Shown piece after piece: positions 1 to 7,636 of a DNA stretch of 50,177 nt. This DNA is from Alphaproteobacteria bacterium UBA6347 (GTDB lineage Bacteria; Pseudomonadota; Alphaproteobacteria; CAAGCB01; CAG-977). A model generated the notes under the pieces. That model made no database searches and was not told the origin of the DNA. It saw only the letters and a program-made list of their open reading frames with translations. Each line of letters opens with the position of its first letter. Position 1 is the first letter of the stretch. Where the stretch lies: assembly GCA_002440235.1 (NCBI GenBank), contig DJRZ01000015.1, positions 1 through 50,177 on the forward strand. Direction: 5' to 3'. The translations under genes and the position numbers were made by a program.

Positions 1-24
1 GTGGTTTTCACAAATACAAAAATA

Positions 25-51
25 TTGACATAAAGCAAAATATATTATACT
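25..51 (+). promoter_or_regulatory. Promoter of hipB
   Basis: TTGACA at 25-30 is followed after 15 bp by TATACT at 46-51. The -10 overlaps the weaker of two operator-like palindromes (34-51), which would allow autorepression by HipB. The spacer is shorter than the ideal 17 bp. Confidence 0.5.
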
Positions 52-82
52 TTAAAAGAATCATTGTAAAATATATTTTACA
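34..82. promoter_or_regulatory. Two operator-like palindromes upstream of hipB
   Basis: Positions 65-82 form a perfect 18-bp palindrome, TGTAAAATATATTTTACA. Positions 34-51 match it at 14 of 18 bases and share the core AAAATATATT. The centres are 31 bp apart, about three helical turns. The copies cover the -10 and the leader before the ribosome binding site (AAAGG near 84-89). HipB-family repressors bind paired palindromes in their own promoter, so these are the likely HipB operators. Confidence 0.6.
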
Positions 83-95
83 TAAAGGTTAACAG

Positions 96-410
96 ATGAA
101 ACAAAAACTGACAACACCCATCCCCGTCAAAAAGGCTTTAAAAAAGCTCGGAAAAGATATAAAAGAAGCGCGCCTGCGTCGTCGTATTCCTGTGGTGCTT
201 ATGGCGGAACGCGTTGGCATTTCGCGAGTTACCCTTAAATCCATTGAAGACGGACAGCCAACTGTGTCAATGGGGATTTATGCCACCGCTCTCTATGTTT
301 TAGGAATGCTAGACCGATTGAAAGATGTTGCGGATATTGCTTTCGATGCTGTCGGACAAGCGCTGAGCAGCGAAGAACTTCCTAAACGGATCGTTTTAAA
401 AAAGGAATAA
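96..410 (+). CDS. hipB: HipB-type XRE helix-turn-helix antitoxin/repressor
   Basis: A 104-residue DNA-binding protein. An XRE helix-turn-helix spans about residues 18-70, with MAERVGISRVTLKSIEDGQP as helices 2 and 3. HipB proteins bind operators upstream of their own gene and neutralise the HipA Ser/Thr kinase toxin. The partner frame starts about 7 bp downstream, as in hipBA operons, and palindromic operators lie just upstream. The C-terminal region (AFDAVGQALSSEELPKR) resembles the tail of small XRE antitoxins paired with HipA. The gene appears intact although hipA is interrupted, so it may now act only as an orphan repressor. The ATG at 96 follows an AAAGG site. Confidence 0.8.
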   Translation: MKQKLTTPIPVKKALKKLGKDIKEARLRRRIPVVLMAERVGISRVTLKSIEDGQPTVSMGIYATALYVLGMLDRLKDVADIAFDAVGQALSSEELPKRIVLKKE

Positions 411-417
411 GAAAGAA

Positions 418-1653
418 ATTCTGACGTATGTATATATCAATCTGGATGGTAAAGATATACCGGTCGGTCGTTTATAGTCATATTTTAACAATGGTAAAGA
501 AAGCACCTCATTTAGATATGATGAAAGCTGGCTGAAATTTCCTTGCAACTTTGAATTGGAGCCATATCTGCCTTTGACCGAAGGAACTGGACATACAGAC
601 AACAAAAAAAGCATTTTCGCCTCAATGTCAGATTGTTCGCCTGATACCTGGGGACGTCTACTGATAAAAAGGAACGAAGAAAAAACAGCCGAGCAAGAAA
701 ACCGTCCGCGCCATCAACTTAACCAGCTTGACTATTTACTGGCGGTTAATGATTTCTCTCGTCAAGGAGCTTTGCGGTTCAAACAAGTACCGGAGGGAAA
801 TTTTTTAACAGAAAAAGATAAAAAAGCGATACCGCCGCTGGTTGATTTGCCAAAGTTGTTGGCGGCATCCGAAAAAATCATAGATGATGATGCGTCTTTT
901 AATGACATCAAAGAACTACTTATTCCAGGATCTTCTCTAGGTGGTGCAAGACCTAAAGCATCAGTCATTGATAAACAGGGAAATCTTTGCATAGCTAAGT
1001 TCCCTAAAAAAGACGATAATAACAATAATGTATTGTGGGAAGCTGTCGCTCTGACATTAGCAAAAAATGCCGGCTTAAAAGTTCAGGAATGGCAATTAAC
1101 TAAAGCTCTTGGCAAATCTATTATTTTGCTTAAACGATTTGACCGTGAGGGAAAGCACCGTATCCCGTTTATTTCCGCGATGAGTATGCTTAATGCTAAC
1201 GACGGCGAAAACGGGGATTATAGTTATTTGGATATTGCGGAAATTATCCGAACTAAAGGCGTTAACATTAAGGAAGACCTGAAAGAACTTTGGAGCAGAA
1301 TGTTATTTTCCATACTCATTTCTAATACGGATGACCATTTGCGCAATCACGGCTTCTTAAAACAAAGCCCTAATGGCTGGAGCCTTTCGCCATTGTATGA
1401 TGTTAATCCCTGCATTGACAGGACGTCAAATCTACAACTGAATATTGATGAAACAAGCAGTGCGACCTCTATCGATTTGGCTCTTTCGGTGGCAGATTAC
1501 TTTGGCTTGTCTAAACCGGAGGCTGAGAAAATTCTCAAACAGCAAATAGCAGCGGTTTCCGAATGGAAAAATATCGCTCAACATTTAGGCATTGGCAATG
1601 CTGAAATTTCCCGTATGAATACCGCTTTTAAAGAAAACTCCTCAAAATACTAA
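418..1653 (+). pseudogene. hipA: HipA-type Ser/Thr kinase toxin interrupted by an in-frame TAG
   Basis: The reading frame gives a HipA-family protein. The N-terminal segment reads YVYINLDGKDIPVGRL, then TAG at 475-477, then SYFNNG. Relatives usually have Trp here (VGRLWS), so TGG to TAG is the likely lesion. No ATG, GTG or TTG lies in frame between the stop at 397 and the TAG; ATT at 418 occupies the expected start position. Downstream the kinase looks intact: P-loop SSLGGARPKAS, catalytic NTDDHLRNHGF and metal-binding LSPLYDVNP. A product started at TTG 556 would lack about 45 N-terminal residues and has no clear ribosome site. TAG ends tssJ in this window, so codon reassignment is unlikely. 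Toxin activity is probably lost. Confidence 0.75.
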
Positions 1654-1938
1654 CATTCTTCCGTTGGCTTATCAGCGAACGGTTTGCAAAGCGAAACGAA
1701 AAAGCTCAAATAGCAACGCTATAGAAGTTCCGTCAAAAGAGGAGTTGCCATCTCCGTTGTGAGCGGAGATTCTGGAACCAATCCGAATGACAGGGAAAAA
1801 TGCAGGAAAAGACCGGCAAAATCGTTACATGACTGAAAAGTGAAATCTTTGCAATAGCTCCTTCTGTTAATCTATACAAAATCGCACAGAAGAAAAAATA
1901 ACGGATTTTTTTCACCCCATTTTGTTTGGTCTGCCCGT

Positions 1939-2742
1939 TCATTTTTGCTTTCCCTTCGAAAATTGGTCGAAGACAAGATTTTCACAACACCCCTTCATCT
2001 TTGTGATATACGCCGCCCAACCTGCCGGATTAAGCAACGGTGTAACACAGGCAGCTCCTCCTCCCGTTGTCTTAATAACGGCATCCGTCAGTAGGAATAC
2101 TTCCTCTTTAGCCTTATCATATACCAGATCTTGTTTCTTAAACTTCGGATTATACACAGCCAAATGTACATGGACGTTGCTGTGCAGGTGTTCAATCGCC
2201 CCAATATAGAGAAGCTTCTCTCTGCTGCCGTTTTTAACGGTCGCAGTTCTATACGAACCCATTATTTTCGGCAAAAGCGTGTTGCAGACATTAGCCCGTA
2301 TCGAAGTTATTGACTGGTTATCCCACATTTCCGGATTCAAATTTAGCGTAACCGCCATATTTGCTTTAAACTCTCGGCAAAATTCCGTAATCAGCTCACG
2401 GGTTGCATATTGGGTTCGCTGTTGGCACATCGGATAATTTCGTGTCTTGGCGTTGCATTGACGTTGAAGCTTCTCGTTAAAACAGCTTAACCAGCTCTGA
2501 AAGCCTTGTGAAGCATTAAGTGGCTTATTCAGACTCGTCAGTTCATCCCATGCTTGACGCTTATTGATGACGGAAATACCTTCGGCTTTATCAGACAACA
2601 CGTTGAATAAGTTATACACCTTCTTATTGAAACCACAATATTTTCCGAAATTGCAACAAGAACTCAACTCGTCAACTTCATCCCTCAGCGAAGCAATCTG
2701 TTCAAACAGCTTTTCTTGCGTGATTTTGTTATATTTTATCAT
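1939..2742 (-). CDS. HUH-motif Rep-like protein of the integrated element
   Basis: A 267-residue protein I recognise only by motif. IEHLHSNVHVHLAVYN holds an HUH pair (H191, H193), the metal site of rolling-circle replication initiators and relaxases. AAYITK about 50 residues later holds a Tyr (Y245) with Lys at +3, like the catalytic Tyr of motif III. The first 120 residues are Cys- and charge-rich with no clear domain. Such proteins nick one strand at an origin and begin replication of plasmids, satellites or integrative elements. An integrase 330 bp upstream and a hipBA locus fit an accessory element. The ATG is preceded by GAGGTG. It could instead be a relaxase-like remnant. Function is inferred from motifs alone. 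Confidence 0.55.
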   Translation of the reverse strand: MIKYNKITQEKLFEQIASLRDEVDELSSCCNFGKYCGFNKKVYNLFNVLSDKAEGISVINKRQAWDELTSLNKPLNASQGFQSWLSCFNEKLQRQCNAKTRNYPMCQQRTQYATRELITEFCREFKANMAVTLNLNPEMWDNQSITSIRANVCNTLLPKIMGSYRTATVKNGSREKLLYIGAIEHLHSNVHVHLAVYNPKFKKQDLVYDKAKEEVFLLTDAVIKTTGGGAACVTPLLNPAGWAAYITKMKGCCENLVFDQFSKGKQK

Positions 2743-2845
2743 TCCAACACCTCTTTTTCGAGTTATCTCTCTGAAACTTTTCAGGCATTATTACGCTAAT
2801 GCATCCTATTGAGGCGCATTCACTCGTTCAAACTGCACATCCATT

Positions 2846-2980
2846 TTATATCACCGCCGAATACACGTAACCGCATGACAGGGGCTGTACATATAAAGCC
2901 TTTCTCCTATACTTATTCTGTTTCTCAAAAATCAGCCCAATTTTAGAGAGGTATTCCTTTGTTTTAGAATACTCCTTCAT
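2846..2980 (-). CDS. Small 44-aa ORF between integrase and Rep-like gene
   Basis: A short frame reading MKEYSKTKEYLSKIGLIFEK and ending in SAVI. It is basic, with a likely N-terminal helix. The ATG at 2980 follows an AGGGGA site at proper spacing. It lies in the 325-bp gap between the two element genes and is read in their direction. I recognise no family. Element-encoded small accessory or regulatory proteins often sit here, but chance cannot be excluded in AT-rich DNA. The rest of the gap shows no other feature. Confidence 0.35.
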   Translation of the reverse strand: MKEYSKTKEYLSKIGLIFEKQNKYRRKALYVQPLSCGYVYSAVI

Positions 2981-3056
2981 GCTTTCCCCTACTCACGCAT
3001 AGGATTCGATCCACAAAACGCCTCCTTCAAAATGCTCGCCCGAGACATACGAAAAT

Positions 3057-3079
3057 GAGGGCGTCTTTTAAACACCCTC
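3057..3079 (-). terminator. Possible terminator at the end of the integrase
   Basis: On the minus strand GAGGGTGT and ACGCCCTC pair across a 7-base loop, followed by ATTTT. The stem includes the integrase stop codon. The T run is weak. Confidence 0.35.
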
Positions 3080-4419
3080 AGACTCCTCTTTTGTGTTAAC
3101 TGGATTCTGATTTCCGTATTGTTCAATCAGTGGCTGAACCTCTGAAAAAGCCATGGATAATACGGCTTTATCCAGCTTTTTTATCGACAGCTCGTTGATG
3201 TAGCGATTCTGCATGCTGATGTTACCGACGGTGTGCCCTTTGGACCACCCTGCCAACGCATCGATAAGTTTATCATTGATATTCGCCTCGCACGCTTTTA
3301 CGGCAAACGTATGCCGAAACGAGTGAAAGTTCACGTTGGACCGCACTCCGGCTTAAACGGCAATCTTGCTTTGCTTTCCCGTTTAGCATCTTCCCAAGTC
3401 TTTTTCATCCCCTGTCCCGCTGCCGGATTGTTTGCGATATAACCTTCTTTAACGGCATAGGAACAAAGAGTGCTTAACGCCGTAATATAACCGTCAATGG
3501 TATTGACCTCCAACGTTTTTCTTCCGTCGACCTTTCCTTGGCGTATAGCTTCTTCCGGCGACAATTTAGGATAAAGCTTGCGGCAATTAACCGGATACTC
3601 CATCAGTTTCCTCCGAAGATTCCGAACAGTTTCGACGGAAATATCCTCCACATTCTTTAAATCCATCAAACGAAAAACCGTCCCCAAACGCAGATAACGC
3701 TCTTGCATTGTGCCTTGGCTTAATCCCCTGTTATCCGGATCTGATTTAAACGCCTTGTATACGTCTTCCCAGTAATGTTTCGAACACGTTTCTTTTTCCA
3801 TAACATCCAGATAATCTTCGTCTTTTGTAGCCGTCCTCTTCAGCTCGATCTTCCTTCGATGAGCTTCTTTAAGGTCTTGCACTAAAATTGATTTCCCTAA
3901 ATCTTCATATTTGCGAAGCCCCGATTCAATCGCAAGCTTGAGTTCTTTTTCAGCGGAAACTTCATAATCATATCGGTCGCACAGGCATTTGTAGTAATAC
4001 AGTTCGTCCGATATGTCTTCCGAATGGTATAAAGTCATCATCGCATCGGCATCTTCATTTGTTTCCGTCTTATTCAGATAAAACTTTAACATTTCCTCTG
4101 ACGATAGCCTTTTGTCACCTTTGGTTTGAGAAGCGTATTCATCCGCCAAAGCCAACGCCTTGTTTGTGTTAAATTTCATAATGTCCCTCATAGTAAAATT
4201 TGAGCTGTATTTATTTATGTTGATTTTTTGGCGAATTTTTATAAAGTAGTCCTCTATCAACAAATTCACGCAAACAAGCTTTCGTTTAGCTTCGCCAAAC
4301 GATGCCGTTTTTAAGCTGAAACGAATTTCTTTGCGATTAAGGACAGCAGATATACGCCGCGAAATCACGCAGCGGAAATAGTAGACCGAATTTCGTCTGA
4401 TTAATCGTTGAACGGACAT
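3068..4419 (-). pseudogene. Tyrosine recombinase (phage-type integrase) with internal deletion and frameshift
   Basis: Two frames together give the ends of one integrase. The 5' part (3331-4419, 362 residues) begins MSVQRLIRRNSVYYFR, a DUF6538-like start common in alphaproteobacterial integrases, and continues through the core-binding domain to RLPFKPE, then stops. The 3' part (3068-3346) starts in another frame at SNVNFHSFRHTFAVK and holds the HxxR box and catalytic Tyr (NRYIN). The middle of the catalytic domain, with the first Arg and the Lys, is absent: roughly 120-150 residues by comparison with the family. The gene lies next to the 3' end of tRNA-Ala, its presumed integration site. The 5' start follows AGGTGAG. 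Recombinase activity should be lost. Confidence 0.8.
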
Positions 4420-4486
4420 AAACTCACCTGCGATGGAACACTAAAGTGTATCACTTGACCCAAGCACAGGTAAAACCGCATACATG

Positions 4487-4514
4487 CAAAAGCCGCGGAA
4501 AACCGCGACTTTTT
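4487..4514 (-). terminator. Terminator downstream of tRNA-Ala
   Basis: CGCGG and CCGCG pair around a 4-base loop, flanked by A and T runs that extend the stem with one mismatch. It sits about 20 bp past the tRNA 3' end and could act in both directions. Confidence 0.5.
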
Positions 4515-4531
4515 AATACATTTGAAGTTTA

Positions 4532-4607
<76 letters not shown>

Positions 4608-4628
4608 ACTTCTTCAAGAACGAAGTGA

Positions 4629-4656
4629 ATAATACCACGGAAAAACCGTTTTGCAA
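4629..4656 (-). promoter_or_regulatory. Promoter of tRNA-Ala
   Basis: On the minus strand TTGCAA (4656-4651), a 16-bp spacer, then TATTAT (4634-4629), about 22 bp before the tRNA 5' end. Confidence 0.55.
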
Positions 4657-4684
4657 GCAAAAAATTCGCCGGTCGCGTTTTTTT

Positions 4685-5494
4685 TTACGGTTTCAGGCAG
4701 TTCAGCACGCTGTGCGGCTGTTGTTTCCTGCCGTTTGCGGTTTTGATTTCGACCGTTTTCGAACGTCCCGTCTGCGTCAGCGCGTTTGAAAACGCGTCGC
4801 CTCTGACCAGCAGGTTGAACGCGTTGCCCGTGTCGGACAGCCCTTTTTCGCGCTTTACGATGTCCCCCGTTCCGACCGGAGCGCAAGTGTACGCCGCCGT
4901 TTCCGGATTTTTCGCCGCGACCAGCTGCGCCAGCGACGCCCCCAGCGAATGCCCCGTCAGAACGATTTTGGCGTCGGGATAGCGTTGTTTGAAATCCGCG
5001 TACACCGACTGCGCCGTCGCGAACTGGTCGGGCAGTTCGCCGTTGATGATTTGCAAATCCGACTTCACGTCGCGGACGTCGTCCGAACCGCGGTAGGCGA
5101 TGTAATACGTCCCCGCCCCGTCCGTCGACACCGTCGCGCTCAGCCCGTCGGCGAACCCGTTGCGTTCGACGAAAATCAATCCGCCCTCCATCACCGCGCG
5201 CGCGGGCATGTAAGCGGACATCGCCGCCGACATCGCGTTGTTCAAAATGCGCCGGTCGACGCCGGCGAACGCCTTTTCGTCAAGGCTTTTCAATCCCGCC
5301 GCCGATTTCCGCGCCTGTAAAAGTTTATACATCTCGTCAATCGCCGCGTCGAATTTTCCGTCGGCAGCCAAAGCCGCGATTTGTTCCCGCGCCGCCGCGT
5401 CTTTCGCGCTTTCGTCCGCGCGGTTCGCCGCCCGCAACGCCGCGACCGCCAGCACCAGCGCGATTCCGGCGATTGTTCCGATTTTCAAACGCAT
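4685..5494 (-). CDS. Exported class 3 lipase-like alpha/beta hydrolase
   Basis: A 269-residue hydrolase. Residues 1-23 form a basic-hydrophobic export segment (MRLKIGTIAGIALVLAVAAL). The core holds YIAYRGSDD around 131-139, typical of the oxyanion region of class 3 lipases, and the nucleophile elbow GHSLGAS with Ser183. D233 (RGDAFS) and H261 (QQPHSVLN) are plausible acid and base. Class 3 lipases hydrolyse acylglycerols or other esters; the substrate here is unknown. The product is probably periplasmic or membrane-anchored, as no clear signal peptidase I site follows the hydrophobic stretch. The ATG is preceded by AAAGGA. A TATAAT at 5526-5521 may be the -10 of its promoter. Confidence 0.75.
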   Translation of the reverse strand: MRLKIGTIAGIALVLAVAALRAANRADESAKDAAAREQIAALAADGKFDAAIDEMYKLLQARKSAAGLKSLDEKAFAGVDRRILNNAMSAAMSAYMPARAVMEGGLIFVERNGFADGLSATVSTDGAGTYYIAYRGSDDVRDVKSDLQIINGELPDQFATAQSVYADFKQRYPDAKIVLTGHSLGASLAQLVAAKNPETAAYTCAPVGTGDIVKREKGLSDTGNAFNLLVRGDAFSNALTQTGRSKTVEIKTANGRKQQPHSVLNCLKP

Positions 5495-5555
5495 ATCCGT
5501 TTCCTTTCGTTTTTTTTCGCATTATACAAAAGAAAACGGCAAAAACGAAAAGATT

Positions 5556-6752
5556 TCAGCGCACGGCGCAAGCGACTCCGCGTCCGGCGCCGACCCGACG
5601 GCAAACGATCGACGCGGGCAAAGCGAACAACGCCCCCGCGAACCCGACCGCCGACAGCGAAACCGTCGCGCAGACCGCGCCGCCGAACATCGTTCCGACG
5701 GCGATTCCCATATTGAAAATGCCCGAAAAGATCGACATCGCCACCGCCGAAGCGTTTTCGTCCGTCCGCCGAATGATCTCCGCCTGACACGACACGTTGA
5801 ACGCCGTGACGGACGTTCCCCAGAACACGAACAGAACGATCATTGACGGAAGGGAAAACGACGCGGGATACAGCGACAGCAAAGCGATCGTCACGCCGAA
5901 CACGGTCAGATTCAAAAACCGTGCGGGCGCTTTGTCGTAGCATTTCGAAAACAGTTTGCTGCCGATCAATCCCGACGCGCCGAACACGGACAGCGCCGCC
6001 GTGATCAATCCGTTCGGCAGCCGCGCCGTTTGCAGCAAAAACGGTTCGATATAGCTGTACGCGGTGTAGTACGCCGCCGACACGGTCAGCGAAAGCGCGA
6101 AAATCCCCGTCAAAGCGGGCGTTTTAAACAAAGCCGGCAGTTTTGAAACGCCGAACGGCTCGCCGGTCGCCTCCAGTTTCGGCGTGACGAAAAACAGATA
6201 CGCCAGCACGGCAAAGCCGAAAACGCCGACGCCCGCGAACGTCATGCGCCAGCCGACCCACAGTCCGACCATGCGTCCGAACGGCAATCCCAAAATCATG
6301 GCGATCGACGTTCCCGCGACGATCATGCCCAGCGCGCGGGAACGGAAACGGTCGGAAACCAGCCGCACCGCCATCGGCGAAGCGATCGACCAAAACACGG
6401 CGTGGGCGCACGCGACGCCGATCCGCGACGCCAGCAGCCCCGCGAATCCCGTCGACGCGGCTGAAAACAGCTGGCAGACGGAAAACAAAGCGATCGTCGC
6501 CAGCATCAGTTTTTTCATTTCCATGCGGCAGACCAGCAGCATCAGCGGCAAAGACAGCGCCATCACGACCCAGGCGTAAACGGAAATCACCCTGCCCGCG
6601 CCCGCTTCGGTCATATGGAAATCCGAAGCTATGCCGGTCAGCAGACCGATCGGCATAAATTCGGACGTGTTGAAAATGAAAGCGGCGCAAGTGACGCCGA
6701 ACAGCGGCAGCCATTCCCGAACGGGCATTTTGTTTCGTTCCATCGTTTTCAT
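5556..6752 (-). CDS. sotB: MFS exporter of the SotB/YdeA sugar-efflux type
   Basis: A 398-residue, twelve-helix major facilitator protein. It closely follows E. coli SotB: EFMPIGLLTGIASDF in helix 1, VYAWVVMALSLPLML in helix 2, SRIGVACAHAVFWSI in helix 4 and HYTAYSYIEPF-like AYYTAYSYIEPFLL in helix 7. SotB exports arabinose, IPTG and related sugars across the inner membrane. The start is set at 6752 because AAAGGGAA lies 8 bp upstream; a longer frame would begin at a TTG inside that site. It is monocistronic between two unrelated minus-strand genes. The family is clear but the exported substrate cannot be read from sequence. Confidence 0.8.
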   Translation of the reverse strand: MKTMERNKMPVREWLPLFGVTCAAFIFNTSEFMPIGLLTGIASDFHMTEAGAGRVISVYAWVVMALSLPLMLLVCRMEMKKLMLATIALFSVCQLFSAASTGFAGLLASRIGVACAHAVFWSIASPMAVRLVSDRFRSRALGMIVAGTSIAMILGLPFGRMVGLWVGWRMTFAGVGVFGFAVLAYLFFVTPKLEATGEPFGVSKLPALFKTPALTGIFALSLTVSAAYYTAYSYIEPFLLQTARLPNGLITAALSVFGASGLIGSKLFSKCYDKAPARFLNLTVFGVTIALLSLYPASFSLPSMIVLFVFWGTSVTAFNVSCQAEIIRRTDENASAVAMSIFSGIFNMGIAVGTMFGGAVCATVSLSAVGFAGALFALPASIVCRRVGAGRGVACAVR

Positions 6753-6848
6753 CGCGGTTCCCTTTCGCGCCAAACAATCGAAAAGCGCGGGGAATATATA
6801 ACGACCGCGTGGAAAATCAAGATGTTTTTTTAAGAAGCGTTCCTTTTT

Positions 6849-7577
6849 TCAGCCCAGCGGTTCGCCGAAACGCATGACGCCGTCGGCGCGCCGCGTTTTG
6901 TTGCCGTCCGCGTCGTTTAAAACGACGCCCGTTTCCAAAACGGCGGGGGATTTCACGCCTTTGCGTCCCGTGACGACGACGCGTTTGGCGGGTTCGCCCG
7001 CCTTTGTCCATATCGGAATGACGCGGATTCCGCCCAATCTGCCGTACAGCAGCGACAGAATTTCCGGCAGTCTGTCCGCGCGGTTGATCATCGCGAAACG
7101 CCCCCGCGCCGCGACATAGCGCAGACACGCGTCCACCCATTCCGCCAGCGGACAGCCGGATTCGCGGTGCGCCGTGTCGCGTGTTTCGTCGGGGGAAATC
7201 TGGTCTTCCAGTATAAAAGGCGGATTGGTCGCCACCCAGTCGAAAGCCCCCTTTTCCGCGCCGTCGATTTTTTTCGCGCGAATGTCGGCTTGAACCACCG
7301 TCACGCGGCTTTCCAGCCCGTTCAGGGCGATGTTTTCGCGCGCCCGTTCAACCATGACGGATTGCAGTTCCACCCCGACGACGGCGACGTCGGGACAGCG
7401 CGCCGCGACGCACAGTCCTACCGCGCCCGTTCCCGCGCCGGCATCCAAAACCCGATCCCCGCGTTTGGCGCCGACCGCCGCCGCCAGCAGCACGGCGTCG
7501 CTTGTCGCCCGATAGCCGCCGACCGGCTGGCGCAATTTAATCCTGCCGCCCAGAAAATCGTCCGTCGTGTAATCCAT
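6849..7577 (-). CDS. TrmN6-like tRNA (adenine-N6) methyltransferase
   Basis: A 242-residue class I SAM methyltransferase. Motif I is LDAGAGTGAVGLCV (44-57), the acidic residue after it is VGVELQ, and the N6-adenine catalytic motif is NPPF at 118-121. The start, TTDDFLGGRIKLRQP, is typical of the TrmN6/YfiC family, which methylates A37 of tRNA-Val in E. coli. Alphaproteobacterial members of this group are usually annotated simply as methyltransferases, so the RNA target is inference. The length is normal. It is the last gene before nhaA in the same direction, separated by a terminator. Confidence 0.75.
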   Translation of the reverse strand: MDYTTDDFLGGRIKLRQPVGGYRATSDAVLLAAAVGAKRGDRVLDAGAGTGAVGLCVAARCPDVAVVGVELQSVMVERARENIALNGLESRVTVVQADIRAKKIDGAEKGAFDWVATNPPFILEDQISPDETRDTAHRESGCPLAEWVDACLRYVAARGRFAMINRADRLPEILSLLYGRLGGIRVIPIWTKAGEPAKRVVVTGRKGVKSPAVLETGVVLNDADGNKTRRADGVMRFGEPLG

Positions 7578-7592
7578 GCCGCCCCCTTGACG

Positions 7593-7627
7593 AAAAAGGC
7601 GTTCGAAGCAATTCCGAACGCCTTTTT
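7593..7627 (-). terminator. Terminator downstream of nhaA
   Basis: AAAAAGGCGTTCG and CGAACGCCTTTTT form a perfect 13-bp stem with a 9-base loop just after the nhaA stop. It is symmetrical and could work on both strands. Confidence 0.85.
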
Positions 7628-7636
7628 CACTTTACC

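Larger units (their letters stand above)
1..4531. mobile_element. Integrated element at tRNA-Ala (left end outside window), degenerate
   Basis: This stretch is visibly richer in A and T than the DNA right of 4600. It carries accessory genes: HipBA-type toxin-antitoxin, an HUH Rep-like protein and a tyrosine integrase. The integrase starts about 110 bp from the 3' end of tRNA-Ala(GGC), the usual arrangement when an element integrates into a tRNA 3' end. Integrase and hipA are both damaged, so the element is probably immobile. I found no second copy of the tRNA 3' end in 1-4531, so the other attachment site, if present, lies beyond the left edge. The boundary at 4531 is inferred from the tRNA end. 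Confidence 0.7.

Noticed and set aside
475..477. TAG read as an amino acid (stop-codon reassignment) in hipA
   Set aside because: tssJ ends with TAG at its natural end, all other clear genes lack internal TAG, and hipA also lacks a normal start codon, so simple mutation is more likely.
1654..1938. Possible small gene between hipA and the Rep-like gene
   Set aside because: Short frames here lack ribosome sites and recognisable content; the 285 bp look non-coding.
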